A stretch of 14,525 bases of DNA, from positions 1-14,525 of the forward strand of contig JACMPS010000488.1 of assembly GCA_014377395.1 (NCBI GenBank). Reading direction: 5' to 3'. This DNA is from Chthonomonadaceae bacterium. Its GTDB lineage: Bacteria; Armatimonadota; Chthonomonadetes; Chthonomonadales; Chthonomonadaceae. The notes beneath the pieces were generated by a model, which ran no database searches, was not told the origin of the DNA, and saw only the letters and a list, made by a program, of their open reading frames with translations. Below are positions 1 through 6,891 of the stretch, piece by piece. Each line of letters begins with the position of its first letter. Position 1 is the first letter of the stretch. The translations under genes were made by a program, and so were the position numbers.

Positions 1-4
1 AAAA

Positions 5-940
5 CTAATTCAATCCCCAGAAGGGCCAAGGTTGCGTCCAGGTGGGAGCCGCCCCGATTGTCCATGCCATTACGCCCTTGTCCTTGCCTGCCGGATCGGT
101 GGAGGGATTCGGCAGTACAGAGCCGGAGTAGTCCGCAAGCCGAGGACATTTTCCTAAAAAGTCAGAGACTTTCAGGTATTTCGAGTGTCCGTCCGCATAA
201 GCCACGACGATCCCATCCGAGTGCGGAGCCGAAGTTTTCTCAACGGTTTTGCCGTCTTTCTGGTACATAATTCGCGCCCAGTATTCACGAACCGCCAACG
301 GATACGCAGTCTGATCGGTTCCCCCCACGACAAACGAGCCAACCGCGCAAAGGCGGGTTTCCATCATCAGCATTGTTTCCGCCGAGGAATTCAATCCTGC
401 CATCGTGCCACCGAGCCAGGAGCTGCGAGTGCGTCCGCCTGCGGTCAAACCACGATTCCAGGTATTCAATGCTCCCGTGACGGACAAGTTCAAGCCATAA
501 CCTGCATCAAGCACTTCAGCACTGTTTTTCCAATCCTGCCATTGCCCTGAAGGATCGGATTCGACGCGGGTGCGGCTTGGACAGACGTTGATCTGTGCGT
601 TTTTGACGTAAGGGTAAGTCCAGTACCACCACTTGTAGTGATTCACGCGGTCGCCGTAGGGGCCCGAACAGCCAATCGCCGTAGCGGGTGCGCCTTCGAC
701 TGCTTTCGTGCCTCCGTTGACGCAATCGTCATTACGGGGCCAGGTTTCATCATAATCCTGCACATACATCATGATGCCAAGACCGAGTTGTTTTGTGTTG
801 GAGAGGCAAGAGGTTTGACGTGCCTTTTCACGGGCTTGAGCAAACACGGGGAAAAGAATAGCGGCGAGAATGGCGATAATGGCGATGACAACAAGCAATT
901 CAATCAAAGTGAAACCCGTAGGCTTCTTCGTGTTGTTCAC
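5..940 (-). CDS. DUF1559-type pseudopilin (type II/IV-pilin-like, H-x9-DG protein)
   Basis: Likely a type II secretion/type IV pilin-like protein, inserted in the inner membrane by its N-terminal helix, processed by prepilin peptidase and exposed outside. The sequence shows a short basic leader with Gly9|Phe10 as the expected cleavage site, the conserved Glu at mature position 5 (E14), a hydrophobic helix at about residues 10-30, then the FPVFAQAREKAR segment and a QDYDETWP motif. An H-x9-DG motif (H240, D250-G251) lies near the C-terminus. These are the hallmarks of the DUF1559 family, which is highly multiplied in Armatimonadota and Planctomycetota. The 311-residue length is normal. The start is GTG, chosen because AAGGAG lies 5 nt upstream on the minus strand and the prepilin signal begins directly after it. 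Transcription is divergent from rex. The specific role (adhesion, secretion, surface layer) is unknown; family assignment is firm, function is not. Confidence 0.93.
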   Translation of the reverse strand: MNNTKKPTGFTLIELLVVIAIIAILAAILFPVFAQAREKARQTSCLSNTKQLGLGIMMYVQDYDETWPRNDDCVNGGTKAVEGAPATAIGCSGPYGDRVNHYKWWYWTYPYVKNAQINVCPSRTRVESDPSGQWQDWKNSAEVLDAGYGLNLSVTGALNTWNRGLTAGGRTRSSWLGGTMAGLNSSAETMLMMETRLCAVGSFVVGGTDQTAYPLAVREYWARIMYQKDGKTVEKTSAPHSDGIVVAYADGHSKYLKVSDFLGKCPRLADYSGSVLPNPSTDPAGKDKGVMAWTIGAAPTWTQPWPFWGLN

Positions 941-1117
941 GGTTTCTCCTTATGATAATTCAGCGAAGAAGGCGACAGGATAAGTCGTCTCTCCTTTTCG
1001 GCAGGTGCATTTTAGCACAATCGCAAGCATTCGTCTTTATCCGCACAAGATTGAAAAGTTCCAATTTTGCGCGAAAGTGGGCAATATGTAGAGATTGTCT
1101 GTCTCTCACTCCTGAAA

Positions 1118-1127
1118 ATTATACCAA
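1118..1127 (-). promoter_or_regulatory. Candidate extended -10 promoter for the pseudopilin gene
   Basis: On the minus strand TATAAT (1118-1123) is preceded by TGG, giving the extended -10 form TG-n-TATAAT. No good -35 hexamer is present at 16-18 bp, as expected for extended -10 promoters. The predicted start near 1111 would give a leader of about 170 nt. A second extended -10 candidate at 1009-1014 would give about 60 nt. The -10 overlaps a palindrome at 1121-1132. Confidence 0.5.
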
Positions 1128-1183
1128 GGTATTTTTAAGGGAATGTTAAGAGCCAACTTCAACCGTAGAAAAATTCAGAGCAT

Positions 1184-1201
1184 TTGTTCCTTATTTCACA
1201 A
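1184..1201. promoter_or_regulatory. Candidate Rex operator (ROP site)
   Basis: The 18-bp site TTGTTCCTTATTTCACAA matches the Rex consensus TTGTGA-N6-TCACAA at 10 of 12 defined positions: the right half-site TCACAA is perfect and the left half keeps TTGT. The dyad extends outward to 7-bp perfect arms CATTTGT and ACAAATG spanning 1181-1204. It ends one base before the -35 box of the rex promoter, where a bound dimer would block RNA polymerase. The site matches the product of the gene it precedes, so autoregulation by Rex is the natural reading, but binding is inferred. Confidence 0.72.
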
Positions 1202-1205
1202 ATGC

Positions 1206-1234
1206 TTGACCTGAGATTGTAGTTTCGGTATACT
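1206..1234 (+). promoter_or_regulatory. Sigma70-type promoter of the rex operon
   Basis: TTGACC (1206-1211) and TATACT (1229-1234) are separated by exactly 17 bp, an almost ideal housekeeping promoter. The predicted transcript starts near 1241 and has a leader of about 65 nt before rex. No comparable promoter is obvious inside the cluster downstream, so this one probably drives rex through hemX and possibly the GH42 gene. Confidence 0.75.
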
Positions 1235-1305
1235 TCCCTTGTCTTATTATCAACCCGAACCTGGCGCTTCCCCTCCGGCGAGTCGCTTTTCAGATAGGTT
1301 TCTCA

Positions 1306-1986
1306 ATGGCGATGAATTCACAGAATGGCAAAGACCCGGTGCCAATCCCGACGCTCGAACGAGTCACTACCTATCTCCGATTTTTGCTCGATCTGGAGCA
1401 GTCGCAAATAGACACGATTTCCTCGGCGGAAGTCGAACGGCAAACCGGGATCAATGCGGCTCAGTTTCGTAAAGACCTGACTCACCTCGGACAATTCGGC
1501 AAGCCCGGAGTTGGCTACAATGTTGCGGAGTTGCAAGCACAGATTACTCGTGTCCTTCGCATGGATCACGAGCAAAAAGTGATCCTGGTTGGTGCGGGAA
1601 ACCTCGGTTCGGCTCTTGTAGGTTATCCCGGTTTGCAGGAGCATCGCCTGTCGCTTGTCGCTGTGTTCGACAATAACCTTTCTAAGATCGGGCGTCCTCT
1701 CTGGAATCTCGAAATTCAGGATACCGCGACGCTCACCGAAGTCAACAAAGTTTTAGGGGCACAAATCGCTATTCTTGCTGTTCCCGCTCCTGCCGCGCAA
1801 AAGGTGGCGGATCAACTTGTGGAGGCAGGGATACGCGCCATTCTCAATTTCGCGCCTGTCATCCTCAAACTGCCCCGTAACGTTTATGTGCGAAACGTTT
1901 CTTTTCTTCAAGAACTCGCGGTTCTCTCTTATCAACTTGCCAGCGAAAGCCTTAACGCCCCCCTTAAAAAGCAGGAGAAAGAGTAG
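1306..1986 (+). CDS. rex: Redox-sensing transcriptional repressor Rex
   Basis: Rex is a homodimeric repressor that binds DNA when NADH/NAD+ is low and releases it when NADH rises, thereby inducing respiratory, fermentative or heme genes. The 226-residue length is typical. Residues about 15-85 form the winged helix, including QFRKDL and QFGKPGVGYNV, which correspond to the conserved QVRKDL and EFGKRGVGY of the family. Residues about 90-210 form the Rossmann domain, with GAGNLG (96-101) as the dinucleotide loop and the conserved NFAPV (181-185) and VRNV motifs. The start is ATG at 1306 with a weak AGG 7 nt upstream; a second ATG two codons later is possible. It is the first gene of a heme-synthesis cluster, an arrangement also known from the rex-hemACD operon of Streptomyces. 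A Rex-like operator sits in its own promoter. Confidence 0.96.
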   Translation: MAMNSQNGKDPVPIPTLERVTTYLRFLLDLEQSQIDTISSAEVERQTGINAAQFRKDLTHLGQFGKPGVGYNVAELQAQITRVLRMDHEQKVILVGAGNLGSALVGYPGLQEHRLSLVAVFDNNLSKIGRPLWNLEIQDTATLTEVNKVLGAQIAILAVPAPAAQKVADQLVEAGIRAILNFAPVILKLPRNVYVRNVSFLQELAVLSYQLASESLNAPLKKQEKE

Positions 1987-1993
1987 ACCCCGG

Positions 1994-2014
1994 AGGCTTC
2001 CGCAAAGCCTTTGC
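1994..2014 (+). other. Two overlapping alternative hairpins in the rex-siroheme synthase gap
   Basis: AGGCTT (1994-1999) pairs with AAGCCT (2005-2010) across a 5-nt loop. Overlapping it, GCAAAG (2002-2007) pairs with CTTTGC (2009-2014) around one base, too tight to close fully. The first hairpin would occlude part of the only GGAGG (1992-1996) in this gap. There is no T-run, so it is not a canonical terminator. It could tune translation or processing between the two genes, or be chance. Confidence 0.4.
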
Positions 2015-2028
2015 AGATCAATTTCACG

Positions 2029-2691
2029 ATGTCTTATTCACTGCCTATTCAGTTGAATCTCGAAGGGAAGTTATGCGTCGTTGTTGGCGGCGGAACCGTT
2101 GCTACCCGCAAAGTGATCTCTCTTCTCGAAACCGGAGCAAGGGTGCGAGTCATTGCGCCACTCCTTTCGCCGGAACTGACTATGTTCGCTCAAAGAGGGA
2201 AAATAGAATGGCGAAACGAGTTTTTTACTCCTGAAACCCTTGAAGGGGCAAAGTTGGTGTTTGCCGCAACCGATAATCGAGTTGTAAACAAGAGTGTCAC
2301 CGAGGAAGCGAAGCGCAGAGACATCATGATCAATGTGGCGGACGCACCCGAAACGAGTGATTTCACGTCTCTGGCGGTACTGCGGCGCGGCTCACTTTGT
2401 CTGACCGTCTCCACTAACGGGGGGAGTCCCGCTCTTACGGCGCACATTCTTTCTCTTCTCGAAACACAATTCGGTGAAGATTGGGGCGAATTTGTGGAAC
2501 TCCTGGCGACCCTGAGAGACTATATCAAAGAGAGTACTCTTCCGCAGGAGCGTCCTGTTTTGCAACGCCGGGTGATTGCGGAGGAGGCAACTTTCAGAGA
2601 GTGTTTGCGCCTTGAAGGGCGGAGTGTAGCGATTGCCGAGGGAAAGAAAATGATCGAGTTGTGGAAAAACGAGACGGAGAAAAGCGCGTGA
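2029..2691 (+). CDS. Siroheme synthase N-terminal domain protein (precorrin-2 dehydrogenase / sirohydrochlorin ferrochelatase, Met8/SirC type)
   Basis: This enzyme type oxidises precorrin-2 to sirohydrochlorin with NAD+ and, in bifunctional members, inserts iron to give siroheme, the cofactor of sulfite and nitrite reductases. The sequence shows the NAD-binding VVVGGGTVATRK (17-28), AATDN, the NVADAPE segment whose Asp105 corresponds to the catalytic Asp of CysG/Met8, and STNGGSPALTAHI with Ser133 in place of the phospho-serine region of CysG. The C-terminal SUMT methyltransferase half of full CysG is absent, so it is a stand-alone dehydrogenase. The usual FI.P..IDR stretch is replaced by FTSLAVLRRG, a mild deviation. 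The ATG at 2029 was chosen because homologues begin just before the LP-x-x-L-x-L-x-G-K strand; a TTG at 2011 is an alternative and has GGAGG 14 nt upstream. The gene overlaps hemA by 4 nt, indicating translational coupling. Confidence 0.9.
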   Translation: MSYSLPIQLNLEGKLCVVVGGGTVATRKVISLLETGARVRVIAPLLSPELTMFAQRGKIEWRNEFFTPETLEGAKLVFAATDNRVVNKSVTEEAKRRDIMINVADAPETSDFTSLAVLRRGSLCLTVSTNGGSPALTAHILSLLETQFGEDWGEFVELLATLRDYIKESTLPQERPVLQRRVIAEEATFRECLRLEGRSVAIAEGKKMIELWKNETEKSA

Positions 2692-4052
2692 ACTTAACGC
2701 TGGTCGGCACAAACCATCATTATGCCCCCATCGAAGTGCGCGAACGGCTTTCCACGTCTCCGGCACGACTTGCAGCTCACCTGCGCGAACTCAAGAGAGC
2801 GGCGCACCTGTCGGAATTGACCCTGCTTTCTACTTGTAACCGCACCGAAATTTATGCCGCTCATCCTGTTTATTCCGCCGAAGAAATGCGAATCTCTATT
2901 GTTTCCGCCCTCTCCGAAATGCACGGACTACCACGTACTCATTTCGAATCCCTGCTTTACTGCAAAACTCAGAGTGACGCCGTGCGCCATCTGTTTCGAG
3001 TTGTGAGTGGTCTCGACTCAATCGCGGTAGGAGAAGCACAAATTCTCGGACAGATTCGGGAAGCGTTTCGCGTGGCGCAGGAAGAGCAGACGGTAGACGT
3101 GACCCTGACCGCCCTTTTTCAGCAAGCGCTCAGCATCGGCAAGCGAATCCAGACGGAAACGGAACTCGGCAAAGGCTCTTTCTCGATTGGACACGCCGCC
3201 GTTGATCTCGCTTCCAAGATTTTTGATGATCTCTCTCAGGCGACCGTGCTGATTTTGGGAGCGGGCAAAATGTCGGAACTGACCGCACAACAGTTGGTCA
3301 GAAACAATGTGAAAGTGGTTTTCGTTGCGAATCGCACTTATGAGCGGGCGAGCGAACTTGCCGAAAAACTCGGCGGCACTGCGATTCCCTATGACCGTTT
3401 CCCGGATTATCTCGTGAAGTCCGACATCGTGATTTCTTCGACTGCCGCCCCCCACCCCATTCTCGGCAAATCCGATCTATTGCCCGTGATGAAAAAACGA
3501 CGTGGCAAGCCCCTGTTTCTGGTAGACATTGCGTTACCGCGTGACATCGAAGCAAACGTTTCTGATCTGGAAAATGTGTACCTTTATAACATAGATAGTT
3601 TGCAGGAGATCGTCGCTGAACAATCGCAAAATCGTTCTCGCGAAATCGCCCTTGCCGAGCAAATGGTTCAAGAGGAAACCGAGGCGTTTCTCGTCTGGAA
3701 ACGTTCACGCGATGCCGCCCCTGCGATTGGTGAGATTCGTTCACGATTGGAGACGATTCGCCTTGATGACATGGCAATTCTTGGAAATAAACTGCGTCAC
3801 CTTTCCGAACGCGAGTTAGCCGCCATCGAAACCGCAACGAAAGCCATGATGAATCATGTTTCTCGTGAAGCCATTTTGCAACTCAAAGCCGATACGGAGA
3901 GCCTCACGCCCCGCCTTTATAGCCTCGAAGAAGCCGCTCGACTTCTCTTCGGGGTGAAACCAGAGGCGGAAATGAAAGAGATTGTTCAGGGTTTCAACGA
4001 AAATCAGATCAGTGCAAACCCGCTTGAGACTGAGGAGGTCATCAAAAGATGA
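2688..4052 (+). CDS. hemA: Glutamyl-tRNA reductase
   Basis: HemA reduces glutamyl-tRNA(Glu) with NADPH to glutamate-1-semialdehyde, the first committed step of C5-pathway tetrapyrrole synthesis in the cytoplasm. The N-terminal catalytic domain carries LSTCNRTEIY with the nucleophile exactly at Cys50, the position usual for the family. GLDSIAVGEAQILGQIREAF follows, then the NADPH-binding LILGAGKMSELTA and VANRTYERA, LVDIALPRDIE and YNIDSLQEI, and a helical C-terminal dimerisation region. The family length of about 420-460 fits 454 residues. The start is the GTG at 2688, which overlaps the previous stop as GTGA and has GGAG 8 nt upstream; an upstream in-frame GTG at 2661 would add nine residues not found in the family. 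The canonical GAGKMGE reads GAGKMSE here. It is co-transcribed with rex, consistent with redox control of heme supply. The genes for the next C5 steps (hemL, hemB, hemC) are not in this window. Confidence 0.97.
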   Translation: MNLTLVGTNHHYAPIEVRERLSTSPARLAAHLRELKRAAHLSELTLLSTCNRTEIYAAHPVYSAEEMRISIVSALSEMHGLPRTHFESLLYCKTQSDAVRHLFRVVSGLDSIAVGEAQILGQIREAFRVAQEEQTVDVTLTALFQQALSIGKRIQTETELGKGSFSIGHAAVDLASKIFDDLSQATVLILGAGKMSELTAQQLVRNNVKVVFVANRTYERASELAEKLGGTAIPYDRFPDYLVKSDIVISSTAAPHPILGKSDLLPVMKKRRGKPLFLVDIALPRDIEANVSDLENVYLYNIDSLQEIVAEQSQNRSREIALAEQMVQEETEAFLVWKRSRDAAPAIGEIRSRLETIRLDDMAILGNKLRHLSERELAAIETATKAMMNHVSREAILQLKADTESLTPRLYSLEEAARLLFGVKPEAEMKEIVQGFNENQISANPLETEEVIKR

Positions 4053-4870
4053 GTGTTCTCCTAACTCTGACTTCTCTCCTCCTCTACCTGTTCGCCGCCG
4101 GATTTTACGGAACCCGCTTACTTCTCACCGATGCACAGGAGAAATCGCTTTCCGTTCCGCGCTGGCTTGTGCGGGTCGGCATTGTGGTTCAGTTCTTTGC
4201 AATTGGAGCCTATTGCATTACCGTGAAACGCTCTCCCTTCGCAGGAATGTTCGGAACACTTTCCTTTGCGGGTTGGAGTATCGCAGTTGCTTTTGCCGTT
4301 TTTGAGTTACGCTTACGGGTAGGAGTTGCAGGGGCGATTGCCCTGCTTTGCGCCTCAATGTTTCTGTTTCGCGCCCTACTGTTTTCCGGCGAAGTCGCCT
4401 CCACAGATACCGTTCTCCGCAACCCACTCATTACGCTTCATGTGGCGGCAATTCTTATCAGTTTCGGGTTGTTCGTGATCGCATTTGCCGCCTCACTACT
4501 CTACCTGTGGCAAGACAGAGAACTCAAGCGGAAACGAGTTCGCACTGCTTTCCGTCGCCTTCCCTCTCTCCAAACGCTTGACAAAACCGCCTGGTCTGCC
4601 GTCGCTGTAGCCCTTCCTCTAATGACAATTGGACTGGCATTGGGAATGGTGCGCGTCTTCGGTACAGGACTCGCGCATACCCCTGCACAATGGTTTTTAG
4701 ACCCACACACGATTATGAGTTTTCTTGCATGGGGGGTTTATATTTTCTACATTGGAGCAAGACTTGGCGCAGGTTGGTACGGAAACCGCCTTCAATACAT
4801 CCTGATTATTGGAATGGCACTTGTGCTTTCCCTGACCTTTGCACCTTCGCTTCCACACAGATTTGTTTAA
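4049..4870 (+). CDS. hemX: HemX/CcsA-like cytochrome c assembly-family membrane protein
   Basis: An integral membrane protein of 273 residues with eight predicted hydrophobic segments (about 3-26, 41-60, 67-87, 92-112, 127-154, 182-205, 220-240 and 248-266). His131 in the NPLITLHVAA segment and His270 at the C-terminus match the conserved histidines of the CytC_asm family. WGVYIFYIGARLGAGW in segment seven resembles the C-terminal W-rich region of HemX. In Bacillus HemX follows hemA and lowers HemA protein level; CcsA/CcmC relatives handle heme for cytochrome c maturation. The immediate position after hemA, with an ATGA overlap and a strong GAGGAGGT 9 nt upstream, favours HemX. The full tryptophan-rich WWD motif of CcsA/CcmC heme handlers is not evident, which also argues for HemX. 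A role in cytochrome maturation cannot be excluded. Confidence 0.85.
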   Translation: MSVLLTLTSLLLYLFAAGFYGTRLLLTDAQEKSLSVPRWLVRVGIVVQFFAIGAYCITVKRSPFAGMFGTLSFAGWSIAVAFAVFELRLRVGVAGAIALLCASMFLFRALLFSGEVASTDTVLRNPLITLHVAAILISFGLFVIAFAASLLYLWQDRELKRKRVRTAFRRLPSLQTLDKTAWSAVAVALPLMTIGLALGMVRVFGTGLAHTPAQWFLDPHTIMSFLAWGVYIFYIGARLGAGWYGNRLQYILIIGMALVLSLTFAPSLPHRFV

Positions 4871-4896
4871 GTTTTACGGAGGGAGTCTGTACAATT

Positions 4897-6891
4897 ATGC
4901 ACCTCGGAGCCGCTTGGTATCCTGAACACTGGAATGAAGAACGCTGGGAAACAGACGTTCGGCTGATGAAAGAAGCGGGCATGACCGTTTGCCGAATCGG
5001 TGAGTTTGCGTGGAGTACGATGGAACCCTATGAGGGCGGATACCATTTTGAGTGGCTTGAAAAAGCGGTCACTTTGCTTAATCGCTACGGCTTAGAAGTC
5101 GTCCTCGGCACTCCTACGGCGGCTCCCCCGGCATGGCTGACGCACCGCTATCGGGACACACTCGCCGTAGACGAACACGGAAGGACTGCGGTTCATGGAA
5201 ATCGGTGTCACACCGCCGCCAACAGCCAGACTTACCTGAAATTTTGCCGTAAAATCACGGGTGAAATGGCGAAACGTTTTGGTAAAGATGCGCGTGTGAT
5301 CGGCTGGCAGATCGATAACGAGTACAACCGCGTGGACTATTCGGAAAACTCACGCCGTCAATTTCAGCACTGGCTCAAGGATCAATACACCTCTCTTGAT
5401 GCCCTTAATTCGCACTGGTCTACCGCGTATTGGAGTCAAACTTACAGCAACTGGGACGAGATTCCTTTACCCGTAGGGGCGCACAATCCCGGATTGATGC
5501 TCGCCTTTAAGCGATTCGTGACCCATACCTGGCGCGAATTCCAGAAAGTGCAAATTGATGAAATCCGTCATCATTCCCTGCCGAGTCAGTGGATCACGCA
5601 CAACTTTATGGGCTGGTTCGATGCTTTCGATCACTACGAATTAACGGCTGATCTCGATTTTGCGACGTGGGATTGGTATGTCGGGACAGGGCATCACGAT
5701 TTCACGAAAACGGGGGCGGCTCATGATCTCACACGAGGCTTTAAACGCAAAAACTTCTGGATCATGGAGACGCAACCAGGGTGGGTCAACTGGTCGGGCG
5801 TCAACAACACGCTGAACAAGGGCGAAGCAAGTGCAATGGCTTGGCACGCGGTGGCACACGGAGCCGACGCTATTCTTTATTGGCAGTGGCGGAGCGCACA
5901 GGGTGGGCAGGAACAACTTCATGGCTCACTCATTGGGGCGGACGGAAATCCGCGTCCCTTTTATGAAGAAGTCAAAGTATTAGGCGAAAACTTTGCGAAA
6001 GTGTCCGAGGTCATCGCAAATACCGAGCCTAAAAACGAGATCGCTTTTCTCTACTCTTATGACGCCCGGTGGAGCATCAACGGACAAAAGCACCACAAGG
6101 ATTTCAATTCCATAGACCATCTGATGCGCTACTATTCGCCCCTTGCCGAGCGAAATATAAGTGTAGACATCCTCAGCCCTCTTGCAAACCTCTCCGGCTA
6201 CAAAATCGTCGTTTTGCCTGCCCTCGTGATACTTCCCGATGTCACCGTAGAAAATCTGACGCGCTTTGTGGAGAGTGGCGGAACTCTGGTCATTACGGTT
6301 CGCACCGGGATGAAGGACACGCACAACTCGCTTTTCGATACCTTGCAACCGGGGAAACTGCGCGAACTTGCCGGGGCAGAAGTCGAGGAATACTACGCCC
6401 TTCTCGATCCCGCCCCTGTTCATTTCAGGGGCAACGAACAATCGATAGAGGAAAAGATAATAGAAGGAAAATCGGAGATGTGGGCAGAGGCACTGCGTCC
6501 GCTCTCAGACAGCACTCAGGTATTGGCACACTTCGGCGAAAGTAACGGCTGGCTCGACGGCAAACCTGCGATCACTCTCAATCCTGTCGGGGAAAACGGC
6601 GGCAAAGTTCTGATGATCGGGGCGGTTCTGGACTCTAAGGCGCAATCGTTTTTGATCGAGCGAATCTTGCGTGAGGGAGGAATTGAGCCGATCTACACAG
6701 AAGGAAAAACCGGGGTTGAAGTGGCAAAGCGCGTAGGAAAAGACGGCAAAACTGTTACGCTGGTAATCAATCATACTCGCGAAGAGAGATCGCTCGACCT
6801 CAAAGAACTTGCGGGGCAGGACTTGCTTTCGGGCAAATCACTGAGCGGCGTGATTTCGCTACTGCCCTATGGAGTCCGGGTCTTGATCTAA
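4897..6891 (+). CDS. Glycoside hydrolase family 42 beta-galactosidase
   Basis: GH42 enzymes hydrolyse terminal beta-galactosides (some act on beta-glucosides or arabinosides) by a retaining mechanism. The protein opens with GAAWYPEHW, typical of the family, and has a TIM barrel over about residues 1-380. Glu142 in GWQIDNEYN is the acid/base and Glu291 in WIMETQPG the nucleophile; the nearby WYWQWRSAQGGQEQ-type strand is also characteristic. A flavodoxin-like trimerisation domain (about 390-600) and a small C-terminal beta domain follow. The 664-residue length is normal. There is no signal peptide, so a cytoplasmic enzyme acting on imported oligosaccharides is expected. The four-cysteine zinc cluster of the Thermus enzyme is not present. 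The ATG was chosen because the WYPEHW strand starts at once; GGAGGGAG lies 11 nt upstream. It follows hemX by 26 bp with no terminator, and its tail overlaps the convergent kinase gene. Confidence 0.95.
   Translation: MHLGAAWYPEHWNEERWETDVRLMKEAGMTVCRIGEFAWSTMEPYEGGYHFEWLEKAVTLLNRYGLEVVLGTPTAAPPAWLTHRYRDTLAVDEHGRTAVHGNRCHTAANSQTYLKFCRKITGEMAKRFGKDARVIGWQIDNEYNRVDYSENSRRQFQHWLKDQYTSLDALNSHWSTAYWSQTYSNWDEIPLPVGAHNPGLMLAFKRFVTHTWREFQKVQIDEIRHHSLPSQWITHNFMGWFDAFDHYELTADLDFATWDWYVGTGHHDFTKTGAAHDLTRGFKRKNFWIMETQPGWVNWSGVNNTLNKGEASAMAWHAVAHGADAILYWQWRSAQGGQEQLHGSLIGADGNPRPFYEEVKVLGENFAKVSEVIANTEPKNEIAFLYSYDARWSINGQKHHKDFNSIDHLMRYYSPLAERNISVDILSPLANLSGYKIVVLPALVILPDVTVENLTRFVESGGTLVITVRTGMKDTHNSLFDTLQPGKLRELAGAEVEEYYALLDPAPVHFRGNEQSIEEKIIEGKSEMWAEALRPLSDSTQVLAHFGESNGWLDGKPAITLNPVGENGGKVLMIGAVLDSKAQSFLIERILREGGIEPIYTEGKTGVEVAKRVGKDGKTVTLVINHTREERSLDLKELAGQDLLSGKSLSGVISLLPYGVRVLI

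Larger units (their letters stand above)
941..1305. other. Divergent intergenic regulatory region, 365 bp
   Basis: This gap separates the leftward pseudopilin gene from the rightward rex operon and I see no convincing gene in it. It contains the rex promoter with a Rex-type operator (1184-1234), a leftward extended -10 promoter near 1118-1127, and a second leftward extended -10 candidate (TG-C-TAAAAT, TAAAAT at 1009-1014). The leftward leader of about 60-170 nt shows no recognisable riboswitch; I looked specifically for a cyclic-di-GMP aptamer, which can precede pilin-like genes, and saw none. Confidence 0.7.

Noticed and set aside
941..1111. Possible cyclic-di-GMP or other riboswitch in the pseudopilin leader
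   Set aside because: I looked for the conserved GEMM core and for long paired stems and found only 4-bp stems.
3298..3837. Open frame of 179 codons on the minus strand inside hemA
   Set aside because: It is wholly antisense to a confidently identified gene, has a low-complexity Arg/Ser-rich translation and no ribosome site. It follows from the codon bias of hemA.
4890..4895. TACAAT as a -10 box just before the GH42 gene
   Set aside because: No reasonable -35 is present at 16-18 bp, and the start would fall inside or at the ATG even though a good ribosome site lies upstream. Read-through from hemX is simpler.
4690..4896. N-terminal extension of the GH42 protein by 69 residues overlapping the HemX gene
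   Set aside because: The extra residues are an out-of-frame reading of hemX, and GH42 proteins begin close to the WYPEHW strand, with a ribosome site before 4897.
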